A stretch of 64,000 nt of DNA, taken from positions 11,952,501 through 12,016,500 of the forward strand of contig CM042044.1 in the NCBI GenBank assembly GCA_023525975.1, read 5' to 3'. Every line of letters begins with the position of its first letter. Position 1 is the stretch's first letter. Origin of the DNA: Smallanthus sonchifolius. Its lineage: Eukaryota; Streptophyta; Magnoliopsida; Asterales; Asteraceae. The notes below the pieces were generated by a model. The model did not search any database. It was not told the origin of the DNA and saw only the letters and a list, made by a program, of their open reading frames with translations. Position numbers and translations under genes: made by a program. Positions 47,104 to 60,600 of the stretch are shown here, piece after piece.

Positions 47104-47319
47104 ATGGGTTTACATATATGTAAATGTGTGTTTATATATATGTAAACTAGGTAATGTACCCATGTATTACACGTGTTGTAAAAATTTAAATTATATAAAA
47201 CATAAATCTAGAAATAAACAAAACATAGAGGAAAAATACATATTACATTAAATAACAAAAAAAAAGATAAGTTTCTATAGATTTTCATAAATTTTTAAAA
47301 ATTTCCTTGTATACTACAT

Positions 47320-47680
47320 TTGTTGTTTGATTTGTAGCTTTACCATCTTTATCTAATATCAGTAGCTTTACTCCGTCTCTAGTCTTGACTCTTGATAGTG
47401 TAACATACAACTGTCCATGGGTGAACACCGGTTTTTTAAGTACAAATCAACTTTAGATAATGATTGTCCTTGGCTTTTATTGATCGTCATTGCAATAACA
47501 TACAGACAGTGAAAATTGTCTTATTTGAAACTTGAAAGAGATCTTCTTGTCTGAAAGAATCAGATTAATTCTTGGAATAAATGTGCAAGTACCAACATTA
47601 CCTTCAGATATTATCTCGGCTTCTATTACACAATTATCAAGCGATATGACTTGTTGTCTAGTACCATTACCCAAACCATT
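47320..47680 (-). pseudogene. Helitron helicase (PIF1-like) C-terminal remnant
   Basis: On the minus strand, with shifts, the reading is NGTRQQVISLDNCVIEAEII, then FIPRINLILSD, FKFQIRQF, AMTINKSQGQS, KKPVFTHGQLYVTLSRVKTR and NVVYKEIF. This order is the C-terminal part of PIF1-type helicases encoded by Helitrons. TINKSQGQ and LYVTLSR are the late helicase motifs. At least one frameshift (after SVCYC) and stops disrupt it. No N-terminal Rep (HUH) domain is present in the element. Confidence 0.8.
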
Positions 47681-47838
47681 TTGCTAGTCAGATTAATCCT
47701 TATGTTTTTCTATGCAGCTTAGGAAACTTCAAACTTGCAATAAAATCAAAACCAACTATACTTGTCCTCTCTATTGACCCGTATGATTTTATGCAATTCG
47801 TTTTTTTATTGCACGTATTTTTATGAGTCATATTTAAA

Positions 47839-48080
47839 CTACTACTTTTAACCAAAAAGAGATAACCAAATTAATAGGAAAAGCAGTAATATGGTGTCTA
47901 TAATGCATCCACACACAACAATATAAACAAATAAATTAAAATACTAAAATTATTTGTAATTCTATTCTACTACTTTTAACCAAAAAGAGATGACCAAATT
48001 GATAGGAAAAGCAGTAATATGGTGTCTATAATGCATCCACACTCAACAATATAAACAAATAAATTAAAATACTAAAATTT
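47839..48080. repeat. Tandem duplication, two units offset by 128 bp
   Basis: About 114 bp starting CTACTACTTTTAACCAAAAA is repeated at 47967 with only a few differences (GATAACC against GATGACC, TTAATAGG against TTGATAGG). A recent local duplication inside the Helitron. Confidence 0.85.
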
Positions 48081-49825
48081 CTCTATTGTAAAATTCGTTA
48101 GAAATGATAACATAACATAATGAACAACTAAACTAAATATAAGATCACACAACCTACTATTCATGTTAAATAATCATCAAATAATTTCCATGGAGTAAAC
48201 AGAAGTAAAATTAAAACTTGTAATTGGAAAAAGGTACCTCCTGTTGACTCATTATTTTCCTTATCCAACAAATTATCATTTGATACTCCTTCAACTTCAG
48301 TCACACCATCTACTATTTCATTTGAAACTGTTATGGATACTAATTAGTTTGAAATTTGTTATGAATATGACATACATAATAAGGGCTTATTTTGTGCATG
48401 ATATATCAAATGAAGATACCATAAATCACTTTTATGTATGTGTGTGAGAGCATTTTAAATGTTTACAACACATTTAGTTATCTGATATAAGAAAGAGCCT
48501 GATTTGATTGCAGGCTCCATTTGGTCAAGGAACTGCAAACACAAATATACATGGATATGCATGCATATATGATGACCCTTTAAACTGAACATACAGTCTA
48601 AGGCTGATTTTTTATGGTCAAACAAAAAGACCAACATAAGATCCTTCATATATAGCACATTAATGGAATGCAAAAGACACCAAATGGCATATAAAAGAGG
48701 CAAAAGACAGTTATTCACCTACAACAAAGGTTGAGAAACAAAACCTTTAAACCATGACCGCATAATGCAACTCGACATATGGTGGTTCCTACAAACTGTT
48801 GACATCATCTGTTGATTCCTACACATAAACATCAAACAGAATCAGTTACTTCTACAACCTAAACTGAATTATGTAATTCCTACAAACTAATTACAATAAC
48901 ATACGCACAAATTCACTATACTCTGCAGAAAGGAGTTATGAGTTTCAGTTTCAAGTTCACCTTCATCTTTAACTTGTCGCCTATGATAACAACCATGTTC
49001 AACAGAGTTACAAACTGTCGATCCAACTTCTTCACCTACGTTTGATTCCCTCTCCATCTTGTGCCTTTGCTTCATCATCTATATCCACAAATTAATCAAA
49101 TCTACAACACCAGAACCCACAATTTCATATATCCACAAACTTTGGTCTTAACAGAATGTACAAACCCTAGCATAAAAAACTCACAATTAAAGCACCATCC
49201 GCGAAGAAGAAAAAGAGGCACTCACAATTAACCACCAAACGAAATTAATGTCACAAACAACACCTACGGGAAACAAAATTGATACCTAAATAAGCCACGG
49301 CAACAGAAATCCAAAGAAAAAAAAAGAAAAAACCCTAAACTAACCATTAAAGCACCATCGGCGAAGAAGACTAACCACCAAATGAAATCAATGTCGCAAA
49401 ACAGCACCTACGGGGAAAAAAAACTGAAACCTAAGTAAGCCACAACAACAAAAATCCATTGAAAAAAAACCACGCTTACCATTACACCACCGATGGCAAG
49501 AAAGAAGGAGAAGAAGAAAACGTGAAATGCCAAAGAGGAATTTCGGGGGGAATTTGGCACGAGAGAGTTGATCAACTGAAGTCACGAGTTTCGTTCTTCT
49601 TCCCATAATCTCTTCCTCTCGTCCTCCATTGTTGAGCTTCACATTGCTAGAAGTGAAATGGAATGAAGCAACAGATAGCTGGAAAGAATTAGGGTTAGGT
49701 ATCGGGTCAAAAGATCCGCGTGATTTACTGAATGGCTAATGGGTAAAAGGCGGGAAAACAACAAAATTGATATCTTAGAGTATGACAAGTATCCCATATT
49801 GTTTTGCTTTATTATATGTTATAGA

Positions 49826-50316
49826 TTATAGATCGTAATATTCAAAAATCCAATCCAATTTAAACACTTTAAAACACGCAAAAGCTAGGTCCCAAAGTAA
49901 CATTTAACACATCCATACGTTTAAGTTTTACAAACATGGTTTAAACTTCCCAAACCCACAAAAGAAGTCAAGACATAAATTAACAATCTTAATTTATCTA
50001 CAATTTTTAAAACAACCCAAAAAGTTTGTAAAGACTTCTCACGAGCGGGTTTAAAACAAAAACAATCATCCAAAACTTCAGAGTCAATCATTGTTCGAAG
50101 GCATAGCAAAGCGATCGTGAGTTCTTCAGCAGTCAATCTTCTTGTTCAAACCCGTCTTCTGCAAGTTTGATCGCCGTAAGTTCATAATTATTCAAAAAAA
50201 ATATAATGGATGTTTGTTTCTCTATTTTATTTTCGTTAATATGCTTTGTGTGTGATTATGTGTGTCACATATAAGGAACAATGAAGAAGATGAAGACGAT
50301 ATGATCTATTTTTGTA
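49826..50316. other. Intergenic sequence between two Helitrons
   Basis: AT-rich. A 71-codon minus frame (49921-50136) has no recognised match or gene context. I see no gene here. Confidence 0.4.
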
Positions 50317-51351
50317 TCTATACTATTTAATAAATAAATATTTGAGTAAACTGCCATTTTCGTCCCTGTGGTTTGGTCAAAATTGCCATTTTCATCCAAT
50401 AGTTTGTTTTTTTGTATCTGGGTCCTCATGGTTTTAAAATATTGCCATTTTCATCCTCGTGGTTTTAAAATATTGCCACTTTCATCCAGTCAGCTAACAC
50501 CGTCCGTTTTTCTCAGTTAAATGAGGGGTATTTCAGTCCTTTTACTTATTTGTTTTATTTTTTCATCTTTTTTACTCTCACTTTTTAATCATAGAAACAA
50601 GCGACGGAGGTGTTCCAGTGGTGCTCGTCGGAAACTGGTCAGGAAAAGAGGAAGAAGGCCAGCAGGTGGATGATTAAATTAGAGGTTAAATTGGGGATGA
50701 TTAAAAAGTGAGAGTAAAAAAGATGAAAAAATAAAACAAATAAGTAAAAGGACTGAAATACCCCTCATTTAACTGAGAAAAACGGACGGTGTTAGCTGAC
50801 TGGATGAAAGTGGCAATATTTTAAAACCACGAGGATGAAAATGGCAATATTTTAAAACCATGAGGACCCAGATACAAAAAAACAAACTATTGGATGAAAG
50901 TGGCAATTTTGACCAAACCACAGGGACGAAAATGACAGTTTACTCTAAATATTTTTTTCATTCTATGTGTTGCCTCTATATTTATTTTCATCATTTTTAC
51001 CGTTTATCTCTCTTATTAAATACATCTCTATCTTCTAATAATATTATATTTCTAAAAAAAATACTAATTATACTAATAAAACGCATTTTTTATTCAAATT
51101 ATCTCTTACCGTAAGAAACTTTGAAATCTAATAATGCAACTTTTATTTTCAATCAAATAGTAAATGAAAGTCAAATTACATTAAATAGTAATTAACGTAT
51201 TTTCGAAACCTAATTATATATTAATTTTTACATATTTTGAATTGTCTTCTATCCTTAGTATATGTAATGCATTTTTGCACCCGTAAAATATATATATAAA
51301 AATTTAAAATTTTTATGTATTAATATTTTTCACTCTACCGTTCTAAACTAG
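50317..51351 (+). mobile_element. Small Helitron interrupted by a Mutator-type foldback element
   Basis: The 5' end is TCTATACTATTTAATAAATA after A. The right end TTCTAAACTAG is before T at 51352. The sequence from 50955 to 51300 is colinear with the intact Helitron at 10910-11343. The hairpin before CTAG has decayed (CACTCTACCG). Without the inserted 602-bp element and its 9-bp duplication it would be about 424 bp. Confidence 0.8.
50344..50945. mobile_element. Mutator-type foldback MITE, 602 bp
   Basis: Long inverted arms of about 245 bp each, starting GAGTAAACTGCCATTTTCGT and ending in its near reverse complement, around a loop of about 110 bp (50590-50700). The 9-bp direct repeat TAAATATTT at 50335-50343 and 50946-50954 is the Mutator-superfamily target length. 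Internal motif TTTTAAAATATTGCCA repeated. No transposase. Confidence 0.9.
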
Positions 51352-51668
51352 TGTATGTATATGTATTCAAAAGACTTTGTAATTTGTGTAAACTAGTAGT
51401 TATATATATAAACTACCTAAATTAAAAGTAAAAAAAAATAAAAAAATCATATATGGTGCTTTTGCTCAGCTAAGTCGGGCGTTACGAGATACACTGAGCT
51501 CGCGTCCACAATCCATCGTCCATCTTCTCGACCGAAAGCCTTCGTACACCGTCCGATTGGAGCGAACAATAGATGAACGGAAGAGATTCAATAATCAAAA
51601 CTAGGGCTCAAACTTTAAAGCATCTTCGTTACAAAATCCTCGAAAGCACAAGAATGAAGACACAGTAT
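51352..51668 (+). promoter_or_regulatory. Probable TAF2 promoter and 5' leader
   Basis: The only non-transposon DNA between the Helitron end and the TAF2 start codon. A TA-rich block (51400-51450) is followed by a GC-richer CT-containing leader (51470-51570). No convincing TATA box at a fixed position. Holds an upstream ATG at 51573 in frame with TAF2, and the first copy of a 24-bp repeat (51638-51661). Confidence 0.45.
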
Positions 51669-54600
51669 ATGGCAAAACCTCGAAAGCACAAGAATGAAGA
51701 CCAAAAAACTGATAATTCGGAAGCTGTGGTGAAACACCAGAAGTTATGCCTCGCAATCGATCTCGAGAAGCGTCGAATCTACGGGTTAGTATGTGTTTAT
51801 GTACCTCTGCGTGTAGGTTCTTTTGCCCTAGTCACTAAGGACACTCGAATTTTAGTGGAATTGTTAAATTATCGTTGTTTTATGGAGTAGAGGCAGTACT
51901 TGAAATGATGCATGACTTGCTTAAGCATGGTTTTGCTATGAGAATTTTAGAAATCTGGAGATTAGGTTTAGCTTGCATAAGGAGCATTGTGCTCACTGCT
52001 TTTATTCTCACTATGTAATTTGAGTGTGCCTTCATCCTAGAGATATATTAGTTTGTTGTCTGTAAGAAAATACCAAATAGTGTGGTTACTAATGAAGAAC
52101 AATTTGTTTTTATATGCAAATATGGTTTCTTGGTCATCAATCCTCGGTATGAATAACTTGTACAACGGGTTAGCAGTCTGCCACAGTGCCACTTTCATCC
52201 ACTCATCCATCTCTCCCAATTGAAAGATCCTGATGCATATAGATACAAATGGTCCACTGGGAGCAATGATTTCCAGGAACTTTGTATTTAGGCATGTACT
52301 TCAGTTAGGTTGCCTTTACTCGTAGGTCTAGGCGGTAGCTACTTTATAGGTTTGCCTTTAGCTCTAGGAGTACTGTTAGTTTTAGGTGTGCCTTTAGTCT
52401 TACCAACTTTGGTCTTAGGGTTTTATGTTTTGCTGTTCTCTTATCGTTTATTACTAATTATGTTATATTACATGTTTTTCCTTTTAAGTTTTTTTTTCCT
52501 GAGCCGGGGGTCTCTATGGGAGCATCCTCTCTATCCTTTGGGATAGAGGTAAGGTTTGCCCTTATCTCACTATCCCCAGACCCTACCGTTGGAGTGAGAT
52601 TTTTTCTGGGTATGTTTGTTTGTTTACTTCTGTGAACATTATTGTCAGTGTGCCATTACTTTATTTTCTTTCATGATCATGGCATCTTGATTGGCATTGA
52701 GTTATGGAATCTTTGAAATAGGAAGGTACAACCATTGTAGTGGTAGCAGAACTTGTGATGATAGCGGTGCATTGATGGATTTTTGGTATTAAGTTATGAT
52801 TATGTCACTTAATTATAGTTTTCTAGAAAAAAACCACTTTTTTTTTTTTGTAAATCTGATTTCTTGATTGTGAAGAAGATGCCCTTTGTTATGAGATATC
52901 ATGGTACATCCTGGAAAATATTTGTTAGTTGGAGCAAAACTTCTTGTTTGCAGATGTGGCTTGTGAGACGTGTAATGTCAAATTTCATCTGGCAATTTAT
53001 GATTCTTATGTTTATGTTTGGATAGGTATACTGAGCTTGAAGTAGTTGTCCCAGAGAATGGTATCGTGGGGTTACATGCTGATAATTTGATGATTGAGTG
53101 TGTAACGGTGGATGGAGAGCCTTCGAGGTTTGAAATATTCCCTCATTACCAGCAAATGGACAGTGATGACAGATGGTGTTCTGTTTCTTCAGCAAATTCT
53201 GCTGCTGATGCTGCGGGTTCAGTTTATGTTTCATGTCTTGAAAGAGAATTGGTGCCCAATTTGTTGATCATGTGCTCCAATGAGGCTGCCAAACCAGTGC
53301 TGGAGCAGCCAGAACTGTCGGGGCAAGAAAATGGGACCCAAATATCCAGTGAATTCAAGCAGGTTACTGAAAGTCCTTGTGTTATGTGGCATTTGAAATG
53401 CAATGAAAGTATTCAAATGATGCTTGAGTTCTGTTCTTTAGTACATAACCATGGTTTTCGTTGGTTTTAGGTTGCTATGTAAATATGTAATTAACCTTTT
53501 TGTGTTACACTGTTTTTTGACATCTTGGTGATGAACAAAATTGGGCCTTATTAAAGGGTGGTGTAACCAAATTTACTCCAAGTTCTGGCTTCAAAATGTC
53601 AGATTTTTATTAACATCTAATGCTGAAAAGCAGAAGAATCTGACAATTACATGTTATATATACATATGGATTATGGACAAGTGTAAACACACACACTTGG
53701 ACCATTATCTTCTTTTAGTTTCTTGAATTGTCAATACATGCTATTCTATAAATTCTTACATCGACATGACAGATTTGTTATATATCCTATTTGGTTTTTT
53801 AAGATCTCAGAAGGAAGTTGGCTTCACTTTACTAATGAGTCAACTGGCGCTTATGGTTTCATGACAATATGCACCATTTTAGATTCTACTGCTGTATTCC
53901 TATTTCAGTATTTCCTCATGTAGGTTATGTTGGCTGCAGAATGTAAAACTGATCCACATCGATTACTGGGTGGAGAAGATAGAAACAGGAATACATATTG
54001 GAAAAGATGTTATGCACACCAATAACCAGATAAGACGTGCTCGTTGTTGGTTCCCTTGTATGGATGATAGTTTACAACGTTGCTGGTAAGAAAATATTGT
54101 TATTTTACTCGATGCCAGCATATAGTTTTTTGTAAGTATTTTCTATGTGTATTTTCATTTCAGCTTTGACTTGGAGTTCACGGTGGCCAAGAACCTTGTT
54201 GCCGCCAGCACTGGAACCTTGATGTATCAGGTGAGAAATAAAGCAGTTATGTGGGATTTATTGCCAGACCTAACAAATGGTAACAAGATATTCTTTTGCT
54301 GAACATGTTCATGTGGTGTACTTCTTTTGTTGTAACTTGTTCATGTGGTGTACTTCTTTTAGTTTGTTCTATACTTCTATATAAGTAAACATCAATAGAT
54401 TTTTACGTATGAAGAAAATACTTATGCCTTGTCCTGATGTCATCAATTTGGACCATAGTAAAAAAAAAGTAAATGTAAACATACAAATACTCAAATAGCA
54501 TACATTATGAGATTAAACAGTCTCTCCCTCCAGCTCGCGTCCAACACCCCACCACCCACTCAAAAAGGACAAAAATTAAAAGGTACATGTGTCTGTGTAC

Positions 54601-57600
54601 GATGAAGCTTTACCTGTTCTATGAGCAAGTGTGTGTTTGTGATGCTTTATGTTCGGGAACTTGGGTTTAACATCTAAAGACACCATAGTTTTGGCGTGCT
54701 ATGTACAGTGTATGTTAAATAAAATAGAAAAATAACCTTAAAAAGGAAAAAAAATCAGCAAAGTATTCAAATCATACCAAAATAAGATCAGAGGACTAAG
54801 TAGTTTGATTTACCTTTTTGAAGCCCATGGTTCATGTTTTAAGTGATCCCAAGCACACTGAAATCTAAAAATTTACAACCGCCTTTTCTACTCCTATTTA
54901 CAATGATGCGTTTTGATTTTTATTCGCCAAAATCCCTTCAAGTGTGAACACCGTTTCTTACTTACAGCCTAGATTTTCACTCCTCTTGAGACTCCACTCT
55001 GTCTGTTACACAACTACTAGAATGCCTCTATATGTTGTGCAATTTTTATGCTTGGTTTTTGTTTCTTCATCCAGGTTTTGACCAATGATGACCCACCACG
55101 TAAGACATACATCTACAAAATAAATGTACCTGTTGCAGCTCAATGGATATCTCTGGCTGTCGCCCCATTTGAAATATTTCCTGATCGTCATAATAATCTT
55201 ATAACACACATTTGTTTGTCACACAACTTGTCAAAGCTTCGGAACACAGTGGGATTTCTCTATAGTGCTTACAGGTTAGGCATTTTTAATTTTCATTTTA
55301 AGATTCACTCAGGTTTGGGTTTTTTTTTCTGCTGTTTTATGATTTCATGTTTAATTATGTAACAGCCATTATGAACATTACCTTTCCACCAAATTTCCAT
55401 TTGGGTCATACACACAAGTTTTTATTGATCCGGAGATGGCAGTATCTTCTTTGAGCTTGGGTGCATCAATGAATATCTTTAGCTCACAAATTCTCTTTGA
55501 TGAGAAGATCATCGATCAGGTAATCTTTTTAATTGTTGAACTAATTAATTTTAATGCATTTAGAGGTGCTTTTCGGTTTCCATTTGACGATATCTCATGT
55601 ATCTTGACGGGTACGTCTTTTCAACAGTCAAACTTGGTGTTATCTTAAATAAGTACACATATTTGCTTCCTGTGTTTATTAGTATATTTCAGCAATTTGT
55701 TTCGCCGCCTTCCTTGTTCAATCTTTTGCACAATGTCTACTCTTTTTAAGGACCTTCTTGTAGTACCCATCTCATTACACACACACACATATATATATAG
55801 GTATATTTATATATGTGTATGTATACGTGTATAATCAATGCTTTTGTTTTAAAGAGCCTTCTTGTGGTGAACATCTCCGTTACAAGGCCAACTTTTGGTG
55901 TGTCCCACCAATGGGATTTGTTAACTAGCCTCTTTTTGTGTGCCACATAGCTGTTATATTCGAGAGTGAGTATACATTTTAGGTATGGTTTGATTATCTA
56001 CTTCAAGTTTATGTTGATTTCTTAATCTTCATGGGATCAGACGATAGATACAAGAATAAAACTTGCGTATAGTCTTGCAAGACAATGGTTTGGAGTGTAT
56101 ATCACTGCAGAGGCACCAAATGATGGTAACATCCTTCTACTGTACTTAGTGATTTTTTTATTCAAATAAAGTAATACAAAACTCATCTCATTTCTGTTGT
56201 CAGAGTGGTTATTGGATGGACTTGCTTGGTTCTTGACGGACTCATTTATTAAGCAATTTCTGGGAAACAATGAAGCACGATATAGGCGTTATAAGGTTAA
56301 CATCTCTTATTTCTGCTTGATGATTTTACAGTGAGGCACATGGTAAATAGAAGTATGTTGCTACTAAATTTAGACGAAAGTTGAATATTGTGTGTTTGGA
56401 AGCGACATACTTTCTTTAAATTTTTTCTGAAGTTGTTTTGCCAACAACCCAATAAGTTCTGCTTTTAGTGCCTTATCCAATTAGGAGTACAAAAGAGATG
56501 CAGTTGAGCCTGCAAAACTCAACATACATATGATGTTTCATATTGATTCTTTTGCTAAGTTACTAATTCAATACCTTGTGGCTAAGCATCTTCTTGATAT
56601 TGTTCTTGAATGGGGTGTTTCATGTGTGAATATTATTGTAGGCAAATTGTGCTGTTTGCAAAGCAGATGATAGTGCTGCAACTGCCTTGAGCTCCTCTGA
56701 TGCTTCCAAGGCTTTGTATGGAACGCAGTGCATTGGTTTTTATGGAAAAATTAGGTCTTGGAAATCTGTAAGTTGATATTATGAATTTTAATATTTTATT
56801 GCTCCACTAGAGCAATCATAAGTTTACCATATACACAAATTTTCAATGTTATGCTTTCACAGATAAGTAAAAGTCAGTCTCTCAGAATGTTAAGTCTGTT
56901 CGTGAGTGTGTGCTAAGTAATCTTTTTTGCAGATAGTGAATATTCTGTCAAATAACTTTTACATTCGGGGCACCCCTCTTTTTTGCAATTTAAAACTTGG
57001 TTATATTTTACCTTTGACAACTTCTATCTTGCAGGTTGCAGTTCTCCAAATGTTGGAAAAGCAGATGGGGCCTGAGTCATTCTGCAAGGTAAGATGGTTA
57101 ACTTCACTTTCCTTTTGTGTATTTTACTAGTTTTAAAGAAATTGCTTTCTTTCTCTATTAATTTAATTAGTATTGTGATCTGAAATATTATGTATTGTCT
57201 TGCTTGTGCATTCATCTTCCCCTTTCTAGTTTTCTTTACTTCCATATGTTTCCCCTGCTTGATAAGTTAATCATAATCTCTTCCATGTGTCATTTGTTAT
57301 AATATCAGAAGACTCATTATTAACTTCTTAATATCATTGTTTGATTGCTTTTATCTCACTCGACAGGTTTTAAAGAATCTGGTTGCACCTCCTAATGATC
57401 CAACTCATCCCTGGAGAACCCTTAGCACAAAAGAGGTGAATAAGTAGAAGCTATGGCATGTCTATTTATACAACTAATTGCTCAAACATATAAAAATGTT
57501 CTAAATTGGTGGAAGAAAGGTTCCTTATGTAACTTAATACATGGTTTATGTTCTTGTCTCACATTACTTGACACACATATAGATACATGTCTACCACTTT

Positions 57601-60600
57601 CCTTTTATTTCTTAACTATGTTGTCAGCAGTCAGCACTATACGTGTAAACCAGATCACATATACCATAGATTTGCCTTTGATCATGGTTTGACATATCTG
57701 CATTATGTTACATGTTCTGCGTCCTAGTATTGTGGTACAATGCCTGCACATAATACACTATATTTGAATCATTGCTATTAGGTTTTCCAATCATGTGTCA
57801 TTAAGAATAAATCTATACAAATCAACACAAGATATGTAGGATTACTTTCAGTAAATAGCATGAGTTATGAAACATGAGGTTATTACTTATTAACTTTTTT
57901 GACTAAAATCTGAAATGCAGTTTCGTCACTTGGCTAATGAAGTAGGCAATCTTGAGCGCCCATTTCTTAGAGAATTTTTTCCTCGCTTGGTGGGTTCTAG
58001 CGGTTGTCCTGTTTTAAAGTATGATTAAACAAGCTTTTACATATTTCTCCATGTTCTGAAATATTTGGCACTTTTAATGCTAATTACATCTTTTTTCATT
58101 CATTCTTTCTTTTTGTTGCATTTGGTCATACTAAGAATGGGGTTTTCGTATAACAAACGGAAAAACCTTATTGAATTAGCGGCTTTGCGTGGATGTACAG
58201 CCACGCCGGATTCAAATTCCACTTATTCCAATTCAAAACCAGATTTTGTAAAACGAGAAGCTGATGCTGGATGGCCCGGAATGATGAGTATACGGGTTCA
58301 TGAACTTGATGGAATGTATGATCATCCTGTTTTACCAATGGCTGGAGAAACATGGCAGCTTTTAGAAATACAATGCCATTCTAAACTTGCTTCCAAACGT
58401 TTTCAAAAGCCAAAGAAAGGGTCAAAGCATGACGGTTCTGATGATAATGCGGATACAGTTGCCTCTGTAGATATGCGTTCCAAGTATGTAGTTATGTTCT
58501 TTCATTCTAGTTTATTTTACTTTCTGTGTGAATTTCATGAGATGATTTGTTAGCAGCATTGATTCCCCCCTGCAATGGCTCAGGGCAGACCCTGAAATGG
58601 AATATCTTGCTGAGATTCATTTCAACCAACCTGTACAGATGTGGGTAAGTTCTTGTATAGTCGTATCTGATTACCTATTAACTTTGTTATTAATATTTTG
58701 GTGGAAATTTTGACCCATTTACTTGTGAGTTGGTCGATTATAATTTATCTTGGATGGGTAAAACAGGCCAAAAAACTAATTATTAGCTAAAAACCAAATG
58801 TCTCTAACGGGTTAAACATGTCAACAGTAGTCCAAAATGTATTTTTATCGCAAAAACTCTCCGAAATTTGCCTTCTAAAATTTAGACTTGATTGAAATAA
58901 TATGTTTTTTGTAATCACATTTCACATATTCATTTTTATAAAAATTACAAATGTCAACACAACCTGACACATACCAAATTTACCCTTATTACCTGTTATG
59001 AACGAGCTTGACCTGCGCATTTGCCACCACCTATAATTTTGCAACCTTGAAATATTTGTTAATATTATTTCAGTTCCTAAAATACCAATATGCATGATGT
59101 GTGTTTGAAATAAAAAAGAAATTTTCTACCAAATAGAAAATGATTTATTTGCTGATACTGCTTTCTGAAAGAAAGAAAATAAGGATGAAATTTTAGCACA
59201 AGCGGACATGTGATACTACTTTTTCCTCCTTTTCTGTATCTAACTGTTTTTAGAAAATGTAAACATACAACCAGATAAATCAATTGGAGAAGGATAAGGA
59301 TGTTGTTGCTCAAGTACAAGCAATTACAGCACTAGAGTTGTTTCCTCGTCTTCTCTCAATTGTCAATGCTTTAAGTAATCTCCTCTGTGATTCTCAGGTA
59401 CTCTCTCGGCTAGTATCTATAATTATACCTGTTTAGATATTCCTTCTGTTAGTTAAAAAAATTACAATTTTGACCTTTCTACCTTTCAAGGCTTTTTGGC
59501 GAGTTCGGATTGAGGCGGCTTTTGGTTTGGCTAGCACAGCATCTGAGGTATACTTGAGATAGCTTTAAGATTTTATCTAAAGAAAGTTCAATAAATTGAG
59601 GAATCACTAGAATATTGTCTTTCTTGATATTGGTCATTTGATGCATGATTTGCTTTGATTTGTATTGTAGGAAACTGATTGGGCTGGTTTACTGCGTCTG
59701 ATTAAGTTCTATAAAAGTCGAAGATATGATGAGAAAATTGGACTCCCAAAGTAAGTTTTATATCTTTTACTGTTTTGGTAGATAGATATTGAATGACACC
59801 TTGCTGTAGCATGCTCAGTTAATTTTATTTTAATTCTCAGGCCAAATGACTTCCATGATTTTGCAGAGTATTTTGTACTTGAGGTAATGCGACGAGGTAG
59901 GATGTGTAGTGTCAGTGTCTAGTGGGCCAGTGTTGACACATGGCATGATTTTGTAGTTGCAATAATATTCTTGACATATGAGTTAAATGATCAATATTAT
60001 AGCGTGATATGATTATATGTGTCTTATATAGATTGTTTTATTTATACACGATTATTCTAGGCATGAGCATAAGATCCTATTAAATAATTGGTCAAATCAA
60101 ATAGTTGTGTAAATGTTAGTCTAACACAAAGCTTGTATATAGTTGGATGTGTATGTTCCAACTGTCATGAAATTATGGTTTGGTCGGCAATTGGATTACT
60201 TAGTTACATTTTCATAGGGTGGATCCTCATTTTTTTTTTGACAAGCTCAAGTCTTATTTTGAAATTTTTTTGTGTTTTGAGCATGGTATACCGTATAGTC
60301 TCATACAATATATCCACCGGATGGAAAAACCTGTCTCTGGTCATATTTGTACATTATAAGTTTTATGTTGGTTTTAGCATTGGTTTGTTAGGATGATTCT
60401 CTGCAGCATGGTTGCATACATTGTGTTTCAGTACATAGGATCACATTGTTTTCTATGTGCTTGATTTCACTTTTTAAAGAGCACACGTGAATATTCGCAG
60501 GCTATAAAAGATAGTTGTGGATGAAAAAAGAAATATTTCTTGATTTTTATGAATTGTGGATGTTGTCACAGGCTATTCCACATGCTGTTGCTATGGTTAG

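Larger units (their letters stand above)
47147..49825 (-). mobile_element. Helitron with decayed helicase end
   Basis: The 3' terminus is at the left edge: CTAG at 47147 after A, then the imperfect hairpin CCCATGTATTACACGTG. The 5' terminus is at the right edge: GCTTTATTATATGTTATAGA before T, in reverse TCTATAACATATAATAAAGC. The length of 2679 bp is too short for an autonomous element. A remnant of the Helitron Rep/helicase C-terminus lies next to the 3' end, where it belongs. The rest (48100-49700) is AT-rich with small frames I do not recognise. Confidence 0.65.

Noticed and set aside
49921..50136. 71-codon minus-strand frame near TAF2
   Set aside because: No recognised domain, no clear promoter or splice context, and AT-rich surroundings. 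Not supportable as a gene.
58065..58553. Stand-alone 162-codon gene
   Set aside because: It is TAF2 exon 13 (58136-58483) with intron sequence read through on both sides. The same holds for the frames at 53018, 55048, 61488, 61820 and 62578.
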